DNA of 64,000 nucleotides from Amborella trichopoda (GCF_000471905.2 NW_006499728.1:1423296-1487295), one strand, 5' to 3'; shown: positions 45,392 through 57,300, counted from the stretch's first letter. Notes: a model not told the origin generated them from the letters alone. Numbers and translations are program-made.

Positions 45392-45576
45392 CTTGAGAAG
45401 GTAAAAGGCATAGAGATGTTGGGAAGCAGGAGGTTGGAAAGAGTTATTTGAGAGGTTAGGTACAGTTCTTGTATATGTTTTGGGTAGAGAGAGATGCAGG
45501 GAAGCAGGAGGTTGGAAAGAGTTATTTGATAGGTTAGGTACAGTTCTTATATATGTTTTGGGTAGAGAGAGAGAGA
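45392..45576 (-). promoter_or_regulatory. MYB-B promoter and leader, with tandem-duplicated core
   Basis: A 78-bp segment is tandemly duplicated (45421-45498 and 45499-45576). It includes the TATA region and the start-site region. The copy nearer the gene has TATACAAG (complement of 45468-45475). The farther copy keeps TATATAAG (complement of 45546-45553), as in gene A. The leader donor GTACGT follows at 45391 and the 5' UTR intron is 45117-45391. Use of the farther TATA would lengthen the leader by 78 nt. Confidence 0.7.
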
Positions 45577-45727
45577 GAGGGGAATCCTTTTCGATGTGGG
45601 ATTAAGTTTAGTTGAAGACTCCTGAACTAAATAGCGTGTCCAGCTGTTACGAATTTTATCTTGGGAAAATTTAAATTTCTTACTTTCTTAAGAAAATTTA
45701 AATGCTTTATCTCTTCCTATTTTAATT

Positions 45728-46127
45728 ATGAAAAATTTTTATATAAGGTTGCAAATTTAAAATGTAGAATTACATATGCACCTTGAAAATCCATTTGAAA
45801 ACGTTGTTTTAATGTTGAAAAACTCTCTAATTGATCATCTCAACATCGAAATGTATGAATATATATAAATAAATAAATAAAGATTTTGAGTCATAGAAAT
45901 AGTGCATATTGCAATACATTATCTAGACAGTTCATTTTCAAGATTTTCATATTTTTATAGATCTACTTGATTTTAACTATTTTTAGAGTTTCAAATTTTA
46001 TAATTAGAGATGAAATATATTTTAAGATAATCCTAAATAAAATTTATAACAAAATTATATGTCATGATAAAATTTGAAAGTGCATCTTAATTAAATTGTC
46101 TAAAGTTACAACCTTCTATAAACCATA
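45728..46127 (+). mobile_element. Family C element upstream of MYB-B
   Basis: The left end is TTTTATATAAGGTTGCAAAT and the right end AGTTACAACCTTCTATAAAC. It is the paralogue of 33311-33605 and is longer. A second short GGTTGTAACCTTTTAAAAAC follows at about 46173. Confidence 0.7.
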
Positions 46128-46459
46128 CCCTTACCCTTTAACTATTACTTTGATGATTATTTACGCAGAGTCTAAGGTTGTAACCTTTTAAAAACCATAC
46201 CGTTTAATTATTACTTCGATGATTATTTACTCTGCGTCTGCTTTAAATATATTGCCTATCTTGAATTTATCTACTAAGTCGTATGCTATCCATATCTATC
46301 TCTTAAAAATATAAGGAGAGAGGTTAATGTGGGGTAAATATTTGTCTCATAAATAAGAGACTTTTTAAGAGATATATATGAATAGCATGTACCGAAGAGA
46401 TAGGACGCACACGTAGAATATGAATAGCATGCACCTAAGAGACAAGACACACATGTAGA

Positions 46460-46735
46460 AATACGAGCCTGGTAGTAAATATATATTTTAAATATAATTT
46501 GATCTTAATTTTTAGAAGATATATCATCTTTAATATGGAGGAGATCATGAATATGAAAAAATAATTTTTTTTGAAAAGTAAAAATAATAGTTATATTAAA
46601 AAACTTTGGATTATTAGTTACAATTGTTTTTAAATGAACCACAAATTTACATATAACTTTAAGATAGATGCTTTATACCTACATTGTATAAATACGGTCC
46701 AACCCGCATTAAACAATTGTTCTTTTCTTTATTCG
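46460..46735 (+). mobile_element. Family B repeat upstream of MYB-B
   Basis: It contains ACACATGTAGAAATACGAGC, GGAGGAGATCATGAATATGA and GATGCTTTATACCTACA. Paralogue of 33640-33895. Confidence 0.65.
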
Positions 46736-46854
46736 CCCTGATACATATGGATGGGTAAACAAAACTCTTTATTCGAGTGAAAAAGAGCACCCCAAGATTT
46801 TTGTATTCAAACATGATGAAATAAGTCATGTAAGAGAAAGCCTACTGCCCAGAA

Positions 46855-47065
46855 ACCCGAACCCGAACCCGAACCCAAAAGGCAGAGAGATACTGGGAAG
46901 CGTTTTAGGTTTTGAGAGATTAGCAACCCTTCTTATGTATGTTTTGGGTAGAGAGGTGGGTTTAGAGGGAGGGAGGGGGCCTCTTTTTCGATGTGGGATG
47001 AAGATTGGAACCTTCAGACTCTCAAACATTCTCTCTCTCTCCTCTTTAGAAGACTCCAAAATTAA
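46855..47065 (-). pseudogene. Relic MYB promoter and leader exon, unit B
   Basis: It matches 35290-35560 (TATGTTTTGGGTAGAGAGG, TTTTTCGATGTGGGATGAAG). It begins with four copies of CCCGAA/ACCCGA in a row at 46855-46876. No coding exon follows downstream. Confidence 0.6.
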
Positions 47066-47268
47066 ATACGGGGTTTTACATTTTTTTCTTAATAAAATTT
47101 AAGAGTGATTTACGTACCGATCTTAAAATTTAGATAAAATACAAAATGCTTTATTTATATGTGAAAATTACAAAGAAGGTTGATCAACCCACAGTTTTTT
47201 TATTTTTGTCAAAATTGTCCCTTGATCAACCCGAATTTTCATTTTTTTTTACTTTTTACTTTGAGAAA

Positions 47269-47490
47269 ATATATAATGCGACTATTTATCTTTGGTACAA
47301 AACGGTCATAATTAATCTTGACCAATATATGTGAAATTGGGTAGTTGCATTTATTTTATTGACCAAGCACAAAATTCAAAAGAATTTCTCGAACTTTGTG
47401 ACACACCCAAGCTATTAGATTTCACATTAGGTGGTTGTAAGTAATTATAACCGCCCTATACCCAAAGTAAATAGTCTCATTATATAGAAT
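47269..47490 (+). mobile_element. Family A MITE, unit B
   Basis: It is the paralogue of 35728-35950 with AAATATATAATGCGACTATT at the left and AGTAAATAGTCTCATTATAT at the right. Confidence 0.7.
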
Positions 47491-48084
47491 CCTTTTTATT
47501 TCTTTATTTTTTCCCCAAGCTTCAAGGCATGGCCCTACTCACTAAAAAACTAAAAAAAAAAAAACTAAAAAAAAAAAAAACTAAAGAAGAAAATCAAAGT
47601 TTGGGTTGGCTGATGTGTAATTCTTAAAAAAAATTTTAAAAAATGGGTTGACTAACTTTCAATGTAATTTCGATTTATAAGTGAAACATTTTGTATTTTA
47701 CTCAAACTTTTAAGGTCTCAAAATTAAAAATGTCTAATATCTTCCCTCTTTTAATTCTTACTTTCATGGTTATTTCCTATATGTTTACTGCTGACTACTA
47801 GTTGGCTTCTGCATGTCCTTTAAATATATTACCTAACTTGAATTTATCTCTCCGATTAATCTCTTATCTTGAAAATATAAGGAGAGATGTGGGGCGAATA
47901 TTTGCCTCCTATCTTTAAGAGATGGATATGGTCACATACGCATATATTACCATACTTGAATTTATCTCTCGGATGAATTTCTTATCTCTTGAAAATATAC
48001 GGAGAGATATTTGCCTCTTATCTTTAAGAGATGGATATGGTCACATACGCCTGATAGATAAAGGTCGCCCCGCATATGTAAAAA

Positions 48085-48338
48085 TATGGGTTTGGCAGTA
48101 AATATATATTTTAAATATAATTTGATTCTTTAATATTGAGTTCATAAATATGAATAAACAAATAAATTTTAAAAATAAAAATAACAATTATGTTAAGAAA
48201 ATGTTTGGACAGTAGTTACAATTGTTTTTATATAGACCACTTATTTGCATCCATCTCTAATATGGATGCTTTACACCTGTAGATTGCATATTATGCAAAT
48301 GCGATCAAGCTGGCATGAAACAATTGTTATTTTCTTTG
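48085..48338 (+). mobile_element. Family B repeat at right edge of unit B
   Basis: It contains GGGTTTGGCAGTAAATATAT, GTTTGGACAGTAGTTACAAT and GGCATGAAACAATTG. Paralogue of 36420-36660. Confidence 0.65.
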
Positions 48339-48339
48339 T

Positions 48340-48840
48340 GGGCAAACTTTTTATGCTTCTTCTACAATATAAAACTTATATACTTCCAGTTAACCAACCC
48401 ATTCATTCTGAATGGACAAGTAAGATTGTCCCAATCACAATGTCACGTCTCTGCACTATTTTATTTTTTTATTTTTTTTATAAACTATTTTGACACCAAA
48501 TTTTGTACATCCAATCCTCTACTGAACTCGCACTAGCGAAAATAAAAAACAAATATTTTTAATAAAATAAAATGACCAAAATACCCCTAAAAGATTTAAG
48601 GGGTATTTTGGTTATTATATTTTATGAAAAAAATATTTTTAATATTTTTTTATAGGTGCACCCCAATGAAAATATGGCACGTACCAAATTTCATATTCAT
48701 ACAATTTGTACAAAAAAAACTAAAAATAAAATACTTTCAAATGTCGGATCTAGGATCAAACGGTGAAGCTTGATCAAAATTGGACACTTGGATAGTAAGG
48801 GAATCATAGATCTTGTAAGGGAAGTATAGCAACAATTCCC
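48340..48840. mobile_element. Family D foldback MITE
   Basis: The ends are GGGCAAACTTTTTATGCTTC and the inverse GAAGTATAGCAACAATTCCC. The centre is a palindrome, AAAATACCCCTAAAAG... TTAAGGGGTATTTT. It is flanked by TTTCTTTGT and CTTCTTTAT, a degraded 9-bp duplication. Confidence 0.75.
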
Positions 48841-48930
48841 CTTCTTTATTGGCCCTGACATATAGGATGGGTAAACCTGTAGCAACGGAAGAAATTGTGA
48901 GGACTTGCATCCGACCTAGCGCATATTAGA

Positions 48931-49356
48931 GATTGTCAACATCCTTCTTTAATTGAGTCACAGGTGTCCCACACATTCTCCAACTCGATCCGATCCATTC
49001 GTTAATAGAGCTACTCGATCTGATCTATTTACTCGTTTGCAAACGTTTCTAAAACACCTCTAAGAGTCGAGAGATTGTCAACATCCTTCCTTAATTGAGT
49101 CACAGGTGTCCCACACATTCTCCAACTCGATTCGATCCATTCGTTAATAGAGCTACTCGATCTGATCTATTTACTCGTTTGCAAACGTTTCTAAAACACC
49201 TCTAAGAGTCGAGAGATTGTCAACATCCTTCCTTAATTGAGTCACAGGTGTCCCACACATTCTCCAACTCGATCCGATCCATTCGTTAATAGAGCTACTC
49301 GATCTGATCTATTTACTCGTTTGCAGACGTTTCTAAAACACCTCTAAGAGTCGAAC
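48931..49356. repeat. Three-copy 142-bp tandem repeat
   Basis: GATTGTCAACATCCTTC starts at 48931, 49073 and 49215. The three units are almost identical and include TCCAACTCGATCCGATCC and AAACGTTTCTAAAACACCTC. Single, older versions of the same blocks are in spacer X of unit A. Confidence 0.9.
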
Positions 49357-49591
49357 AAAGAACGTATAATTTGTACAAATCTTTTCATTTTCCAACTCGA
49401 TCCGATCTATTGGTTCGTAGGGCTATTTAGGTTCGTAGGGCTATTTACTCGTCATTCATATTCCAACTTGATCCCATCTATTAGTTCATAGAGATATATA
49501 CATATGCGTCATTTATTTCTAATTATGCTCTTTTTCTAATTATGCCTTTTTAGTTACTAACTCATCTATGTAACTACATCTATTGTTTTTT

Positions 49592-50103
49592 GGGAAAGGT
49601 TTCTATGTTTCCCCTACAGCATAGAAGTTCTATCCTCCCCTTACCATCCAGCCATCCAAGTTTGATAAAGAGAGTCGCTCGCCATTTGATATTAGATCCG
49701 ATGTCTCAAAGTATTTTATTTTTAGTTTTTTTTTATACAAATTGTATGAATATGAAATTTAGTATGTGTCATCTTCTCATTGAGAGTCACCTATAAAAAA
49801 ATATTAAAAATAATTTTTCGATAAAATATAATGATCAAAAGACCCCTTGAAGTTTTCAGGGGTATTTTGATCATGTTATTTTATTGAAAATATTTTTATA
49901 TATTTTTCACTAATGTGAGTTTAATAGAAAAATGGACATCCAAAATTTGGTATCAAAATAATTTACAAAAAAAAAATTAAAAATAAAATAGTGCAGAGAC
50001 ATGACATTGTGATTGGGACAATCTTAACCCTCATTCAGAATAGACGGTTGAATAAAAGGAGGATAGAACTTGTATGATGTAGGAAAATCATAGAAAACTT
50101 CCC
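49592..50103. mobile_element. Family D foldback MITE
   Basis: The ends are GGGAAAGGTTTCTATGTTTC and the inverse CATAGAAAACTTCCC. The centre is ACCCCTTGAAGTTTTCAGGGGT. The flanks ATTGTTTTT and GTTGTTTTC are a 7-of-9 duplication. Confidence 0.8.
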
Positions 50104-50109
50104 GTTGTT

Positions 50110-50570
50110 TTCTAACTGCCATGTGTCTCTTTTCTCTCTCTCTATACGCAATAGAGATCACAAACTCTCTCTCTATTATTTTCTAACTACGATGTCACGT
50201 ATCTCCTCTCTTTCTATACACAATAGAGATCTTTTCTGACGTGGGAACATTTGGAGTCTAAGCTGCTTGATTGACTATTAAATGGAATCCTCATCCAATA
50301 AATCATTCTATTATATTTGACAACAATAATGTAGAGAGAGAAAATTTAAATAATAAAAAACTCAAAAAAATAAATATCCCAACTCGATTCAAATTTGCCA
50401 AAACCTATAATTTACTATAATTTTCAAATCAAACAGAGATAAATAAATGATAATTTTCATCAATTTATTACGATACTTACGTAGAAATAACTATATTAAA
50501 TATTAGATCCATATTATTCAAGTTCTACTTATAAATGAACAAAATGTGGTTCAAGTGTAAGTTCACGCCC
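50110..50570. other. Non-coding spacer related to spacer X of unit A
   Basis: ACACAATAGAGATCTTTTCTG, GGAGTCTAAGCTGCTTGATT and TTTGACAACAATAATGTAGAG match 34540-34930 in order. It suggests an older tandem structure extending past unit B. Confidence 0.7.
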
Positions 50571-50764
50571 GGGCCGTAGCCCCCTTCACTTTTCTTTGTT
50601 TCTATCTTTTATTTTATTTTATTTTATTTGGCTTAGCTTGGCTCAGCCCTGATAGGCCTATGGAAAGGGTTCAGGACTAACCGGGACAACTACCTCTAAA
50701 ACGCAAAAGCATAGAGGCAATAGAGAAAGTACCTCCAAAATCCAAAACAATAAAGGCAATAGAG

Positions 50765-51110
50765 AGCACCTCCAAAATCCATTACAAAATATTGTTTTGA
50801 TGCTGAAACACCATCAAATTGATCATCTTAAACTTGAGATTACGGATATTGTGAAAAAAAAAAAAATTCCAAGTTGTGAAAATAGTGCATCTTTGAATAT
50901 ATTATCTGGACCATCTAGTTATTTATAGATCTGCTCAATTTTTTATTTTTTGAAGCTCTAAATAAATAATTAAGGTGAAAGTAGATTTTTGTCTTATTAT
51001 AAAGCTTTTCAACATTAAAGCTGCATCTTTTTGGCATAGTTTTGAGGTGCACCTTACTTCAATATTATAAAGTTCCCACCTTATATGAACGTCACCTTTC
51101 AAAAAATCAA
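50765..51110 (+). mobile_element. Family C repeat, divergent copy
   Basis: Internal blocks AAATTGATCATCTTAAAC, AATAGTGCATCTTTG and GAGGTGCACCTTACTTC are kept. The ends are eroded (CCCACCTTATATGAAC). Confidence 0.55.
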
Positions 51111-51432
51111 ACACAATACTTTCTAATCATTTGTTTTTAAATAATATTTAGCCCGCAACCTAGGTGCGTGGGTTGTGGCCTTGGCCTAGTGCCAAATATG
51201 TCCCATGAGATAAGCATAGGTGCAGAAAATCTCGTCAAAGGCATGTGCGAGTCCAAGTGGGATTGATGTTCCTTAGGCCTTCAAGGGGTACAACAGCCTC
51301 CTCTACGTGGAATCAATAGTGCTGATAGACTTGGAGAAGGAAACAAGAGTTTACCCATCCTTGTCTCGTATGATACCCCTATTCATGTTGGCTCCGGGTT
51401 ACCCAATGAGTAACCATCAAAGGTGAGCTTAG
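51110..51432. other. Unassigned stretch left of the LINE
   Basis: It is more GC-balanced than the surroundings, with GCCTTGGCCTAGTGCC. I could not match it to the LINE reading frame or to a gene. Confidence 0.4.
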
Positions 51433-53643
51433 TTGGACAAGTTTGAGAGTCTCCAGAGTAGCTCGGCTATTGCTAGCACGAGAAGAAAGCAAAACGATAT
51501 CTCTGGACTGAGCATCCCGATTGTTGATACCGACAATAGTGAAGTGTGGGGAGAAGCTATTGTTGACCATTTCAAGAAGGCCTTCTCTGCTGAGGTAAGA
51601 TTCATTCCTAACTTGTCTAGATTGCCTTTTAAATCTCTTTATGTAGAATTGCGCCCTTCTTTGGAGTGTGATATCTCCATGTAAGGGCTCAAAAGGGCTG
51701 TCTTTGTCTTACCAGGAGATAAGGCCCCAGGGCCGGATGCTTTCCCCTTGTACTTCATTCATAAATTTTGGAGTTTGGTTAAGTTTGAACTCCTGGAGAT
51801 GGTTAAGGAGTTTATGTCAAGGGGAGCTATTTTCAAAGGGGTTAATACCACTTACATTGCCCTTATTCCAAAGAGATCTGTGAGTGCCGAATTGTTCGAT
51901 ATTAGACCCATCAATTTGCTTTCTAGTCTTTATAAGATTGTGGCAAAGGTTTTAACTGAAAGGCTGAAGATTGTTCTCCCAAGCATTATTTCCCCCAATC
52001 AATCTGCCTTCATTCAAAACCGCCAAATAACTGATAGTATTTTGGTGGCTCAAGAGTGCATTCACAAAAACATGGGCTTTGGGGAAAAATGCAGGAATTG
52101 GATTTATGGTTGCCTATCCTCCACCCATTTCTCAGTTCTTGTTAAAGGCAGCCTTTCTAGCTTCTTCAGAGCCACTAGGGGTCTTTGTTAAGGGGATCCT
52201 CTATCTCCCTTTCTGATCTCTATTTATGCTGAGTGTTTCAGTCTATTATTACAGAATGTGGAAGCTCGTGTTAGGTTCTTTGGCTTTTCGATTGCTGATT
52301 CGGGCCCGAGAGTCTCTCACCTCCAATATGCAGATGATGCCTTAATTTTTTGTGACGCTTCTTTAGTCCAAATTGCTAATATTGCTTGCTTTCTAGATTG
52401 TTGGGAGTTAGCTCTAGGTTCAAGGTTAATTTCCAAAAGACTTCTTTAATTGGAGTCAACTGTCACCCTGACCTTTGCCATTCTTTGGCCTATCATCTAC
52501 GATGTTCAATTTGGTCCTTCCCTTTTTCCTTCTTGGGTATCGCTATCTCTGATTCTAGGCCCCCAATTTCAATATGGGATTATGTGGTTCAAAGAGTGTA
52601 AGTTAAATTGGATCTATGGAAATTGAAAACCCTTTCTCTAGGTGGTAGGATTGCTTTGCTTCTCTCCTGTTTAACGAATTTACCCATTTATCTCATGTCA
52701 CTTCTTCTTATGCCGGCTTCGGTTATCAACAAAATTAAAAGAATGATGTGCAACTTTTTGTGGGGATCTTTCGGTCAGGAGCCTAAGTACCATTTGTTGA
52801 GATGGGACAGAGTTTGTATCCCTAGGAATGAAGGTAGTTTGGGTATCCAAAAACTGAAATTTATGATTGAAGGTTTACTTGCCAAATGGTGGTGGCGCAG
52901 TTTCTATTGTACTGATCAACTGTAGTGTGAGGTTCTAACTTCTAAATATGACAGGGATAGGAATGGTCTGTGGATTGGAGGCAGCCGTTCTAATGAGGGT
53001 TCTTTCTTGTGGAAGCCCATTTCTAGATGCCGACTTATGATAGCAGCTCATTTCCGGTGGTTGATTGGAAATAGCTTTTCTATTTCTCTTTGGCATCACA
53101 GATGGTTGGGAGATGTTCCTGAAGGTCTATTGTCCTAAGTTGTTTGTAAAGGTGCTCTACCTTGATGCCAAGGTTGGGGAGCTGATTGAATCCAGAGGTT
53201 CCAGTGTGGCATGGAATATTCCTTTTCCTTATGAGAGACTGTCTAGTCTCATTTTTCATCAGTTGTTACAGTTATTGCAGATTTTGGAGCCGGTCTATAT
53301 ATCCCAGGGGTCTTCGGATGAGCTCATATGGGAATTCGAGAGTGATGGCCTATTCTCGGTGAAATCCTGCTATAGTATTTTCTTTCATAACATATGGCGA
53401 TGGTCTTTACGTCAAGTGGCTATAATTTGGAAATGGCATGTTCCTCACAAGGTGCAAGCATTTCTTTGGTTAGCCGCCCTTAACAAAACATTAACATTAG
53501 ATAATTTGATTAAAAGAGGTAAAGTGTTATTCAATATCAGTTTGATATGCAAATTAGATGGGAAAATTGATAATCATCTATGGCCTTTTTGCGGGAAAGA
53601 GAGAAGTGGGAATGGTAGTGTAGACTATTTTTTTTTTTTTTAG
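51433..53643 (+). mobile_element. L1-type LINE ORF2 remnant, reverse transcriptase to zf-RVT, dead
   Basis: In order it reads: a pre-RT segment (ASTRRKQNDISGLSI), KAPGPDAFPLYF, ALIPKRS...RPINLLSSLYKIVAKVL, NQSAFIQNRQITDSILVAQE, MGFGEKCRNWIYGCLSS, GDPLSPFLISIYAE, the catalytic YADD (52327-52338), SFLGIAISDSR, a thumb/linker part and a zinc-knuckle-like zf-RVT start (VPHKVQAFLWLAALNKTL). The endonuclease is absent (5' truncation). The catalytic motif A region between AQE and MGFGEK is deleted. There are in-frame stops, for example TAA at 52189-52191 before GDPLSP. The coding match stops in zf-RVT at a T run near 53630, so the 3' end is lost too. It cannot be active. Confidence 0.9.
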
Positions 53644-53880
53644 TTGAAGGGGTATTTGCTAAAAAACTATATTTTGCGTAACCCATGGAAAGACTAAGCA
53701 TGGGGTTATTTGTAGTTTTTCCATATTTCTGATTCGGTTTGTAACCTCATCGGCCGGAAATTATAGCCGCATTTTAGTCAATATTTCACTGATTCTATGT
53801 ACGTATCACCTGCGCTTGAGGAGCAGGAAAACGAACCAGTCCCAAAGGTGGGAAAGAGAAGGCAAAACTTCTCTCACTGA
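53640..53880. promoter_or_regulatory. BRR2 proximal promoter region
   Basis: Only about 240 bp separate the LINE remnant from the telo-box near the likely first BRR2 exon. It has no clear TATA box, as is usual for housekeeping genes. Boundaries are inferred. Confidence 0.35.
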
Positions 53881-54349
53881 AAACCCTAATTTGTAAGTCT
53901 TTCTCTCAATTTCTTCTCTCACTAAATTTATTATTTTTCTTTGTCTCAAAACTGCTGCTTCTCCTTCTTCCTCTCTCTTTGTATAAGTTCCATTTTTCAT
54001 ATTTTCTCTCTCTAAATGTGCAGCCTGTTTCTTCCATCTCTAAAACTGGTCCAAATCACGTGTGTTCCTTATATTCGCAGGGATTCTATTTCTAACTCAA
54101 GCTCAGGTGATGAACTCAATCGTTTGATTTCACTTTTCCTTCATCTTTCCTTGTAATACGATTCCTTTATTTGAGAGCTAGGGTTAGGGTTTTTAGCCTC
54201 CTGTTTTCCTTCTTCTACTTCTGTAATGTCATTTTCCTCTTCTCTGCAATTCCAGCATTTTGTTTGAACTAAGGCTGGGGGGTTAGGGTTGCTTTTTTTT
54301 TCTTCTTGGTTTAACTTTTCCTCATCTGGATCATTTATTTCCTTTGTAG
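53881..54349 (+). promoter_or_regulatory. BRR2 5' leader: telo-box and 5' UTR intron
   Basis: A telo-box AAACCCTAAT lies at 53881-53890, followed by a donor GTAAGT at 53893. The acceptor TTTGTAG ends at 54349, 30 bp before the ATG, giving a CT-rich 457-bp leader intron. Other AG sites (for example 54103 and 54255) could be used instead. A second telo-like block, AGGGTTAGGGTTTTT, sits inside. Confidence 0.55.
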
Positions 54350-54379
54350 AACTGGGATTAGGGTTTTTCCTATCCTACA

Positions 54380-57300
54380 ATGGCTCATCTGGGGGGAGGA
54401 GCTGAAGCCCATGCTAGGTTCAAGCAATATGAGTACAGAGCAAATTCAAGCCTGGTTTTAACAACGGATAACAGGCCAAGAGACACTCATGAACCGACTG
54501 GTGAACCGGAGTCTCTTTATGGAAAGATTGACCCGAAAACTTTTGGTGATAGAGCAGCTCGAGGAAAGCCACCTGAGCTCGAAGAGAAGCTCAAGAAGTC
54601 AAAGAAAAAGAAGGATCGGGAGCCCCCTCTGGTTCCAGAGACTCAGAGAAGAGACCCCAAAAGAAGGAGACTTGAAGAAGAGAGCGTTCTCTCTATATCG
54701 GAGGATGGAGTCTACCAACCCAAAACCAAGGATACAAGAGCTGCTTATGAGATCTTACTTAGCTTAATTCAGCAACAATTTGGGGGCCAACCCCAAGATA
54801 TTCTTAGAGGAGCAGCTGATGAGGTCTTATCAGTCCTCAAGAATGAGAAAATCAAAGACCCAGATAAGAAGAAGGAGATTGAAAAGCTTTTGAACCCCAT
54901 AACGCCCCAACTTTTTACGAATTTGGTTTCAGTGGGGAAATTGATCACTGATTATCATGATGGGGTTGAAACTGGGCTTGGTTCAAGTGGAGATGGAGAG
55001 GCTTTGGACGATGATATTGGGGTGGCTGTTGAATTTGAAGAGGATGAAGAAGAAGAAGAAAGTGATTTGGATCAAGTTCAGGAGGAAACTGATAACGATG
55101 AGGAAGATGATGGGGAAAATGCTAAGGATACCTCAGCTATGCAAATGGGTGGCTTAGATGATGATGATGTAGAGGAAGCAGATGAAGGCTTGAATGTTCA
55201 GGATATTGATGCTTACTGGCTTCAAAGGAAGATCACCCAAGCTTATACAGATATCGATCCCCAGCACAGCCAGAAGCTCGCTGAAGAGGTCTTGAAAATA
55301 TTGGCTGAAGGCGATGATAGAGACGTCGAGAATAGGCTTGTTATGCTATTGGATTATGACAAATTCGATCTTATAAAGTTGTTGTTGAGGAATAGGCTTA
55401 AAGTGGTTTGGTGCACCCGTTTGGCTAGGGCAGAGGACCAAAAACAGAGGAAATCAATTGAGGAGGAGATGATGGATGGGGGCCCTGGACTAGTTGCAAT
55501 ATTGGAGCAGCTCCATGCTACTAGGGCAACCGCTAAGGAGCGGCAAAAGAATCTTGAGAAGAGCATTAGGGATGAAGCTCGAAGGTTGAAAGATGATGGT
55601 GATAGAGAGAGAAGGCTTGAGAGAGATGGCTTTCCAGTGGAGAATAGCTGGTTGAAAGGGCAAAGGCACTTGCTCGATTTAGAAATCCTTGCATTTCAAA
55701 AAGGTGGGCTTCTAATGGCAAACAAGAAATGTGAGCTCCCCCCTGGTTCTTATCGTACCCCAAAAAAAGGTTATGAGGAGGTGCATGTACCAGCCTTGAA
55801 GCCAAAACCCATGGCTCCGGGTGAAGAATTGATAAAGATAGCAGTTTTACCGGAATGGGCTCAACCAGCTTTCAGTGAAATGAAGCAACTCAATCGGGTG
55901 CAAAGCCGGGTCTATGAAACTGCCCTTTTTACCCCTGAGAATATCCTCTTGTGTGCCCCTACAGGGGCTGGAAAGACCAATGTCGCCATGCTCACTATAC
56001 TTCAACAACTTGGTTTGCACCGCAATGCTGATGGGTCTTTTGACAACAGCAGTTACAAGATTGTCTATGTGGCTCCAATGAAAGCTTTGGTTGCAGAGGT
56101 GGTTGGAAACTTGTCGAAAAGGTTACAGGCCTATGGGGTCTCAGTTAAGGAGCTTACAGGTGACCAGACACTCTCTCGCCAACAAATCGAAGAGACACAA
56201 ATAATTGTTACGACCCCAGAGAAGTGGGATATTATAACAAGGAAATCAGGCGACCGTACGTACACCCAACTCGTTAAACTGCTTATAGTTGATGAGATTC
56301 ACCTTCTCCATGATAACAGGGGGCCTGTGCTCGAAAGCATTGTTTCCAGAACTGTTAGACAAATCGAGACCACAAAGGAGCACATACGGCTTGTGGGTCT
56401 CTCTGCAACTCTTCCTAATTACCAGGATGTAGCTTTGTTTTTACGGGTTGATAAGGATAAAGGGCTATTTCACTTTGACAATAGCTATAGGCCTTGCCCC
56501 CTTGCCCAACAATATATTGGTATTACAGTGAAGAAGCCCCTCCAAAGGTTCCAGTTGATGAATGATATATGTTACAAGAAGGTTGAGGCTATTGCTGGGA
56601 AGCACCAGGTTCTGGTTTTTGTCCATTCAAGGAAAGAAACAGCGAAAACTGCTCGAGCCATAAGAGATACAGCATTAGCGAACGACACATTGGGTCGTTT
56701 CCTAAAGGAAGATAGTGTAAGTCGTGAGATTCTTCAGAGTGAAGCTGAAAATGTTAAGAGCACTGAACTCAAAGACCTTTTGCCCTATGGGTTTGCCATT
56801 CATCATGCCGGTATGACCAGGGCTGATCGTACACTTGTTGAGGAACTATTCTCTGATAGCCATATTCAAGTTTTGGTTTCAACTGCTACTCTTGCATGGG
56901 GGGTGAATTTGCCTGCTCATACAGTGATTATAAAGGGTACCCAAATTTATAACCCTGAGAAAGGAATATGGACTGAGCTGAGCCCATTGGATGTTATGCA
57001 AATGCTTGGTCGAGCTGGAAGGCCCCAGTATGATACTTATGGAGAGGGGATAATCTTGACTGGGCACAGTGAGCTGCAATATTATCTCTCTCTAATGAAC
57101 GAGCAATTGCCCATTGAGAGTCAGTTTGTGTCCAAGCTGGCTGATCAGCTGAATGCTGAGATTGTTCTTGGGACTGTTCAGAATGCAAGGGAGGCGTGCA
57201 CTTGGCTTGGGTATACATATTTGTATATCCGTATGCTTCGGAATCCAGTTCTTTATGGCTTGACGACTGATGCAATAGAAAAAGATAAAACCTTGGAGGA

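Larger units (their letters stand above)
38225..48338. repeat. Segmental duplication, unit B (contains MYB gene B)
   Basis: It is a direct duplicate of 27665-36660 with the same order of landmarks. It is longer because of a 1.57-kb insertion (40356-41924), a family D element (44087-44554), a duplicated promoter segment and extra sequence at 46130-46450. It lacks spacer X at the place where unit A has it. Confidence 0.8.

Noticed and set aside
46855..46876. Interstitial telomere-like CCCGAA repeats
   Set aside because: The motif is CCCGAA, not the plant CCCTAAA telomere repeat, and has only about four copies.
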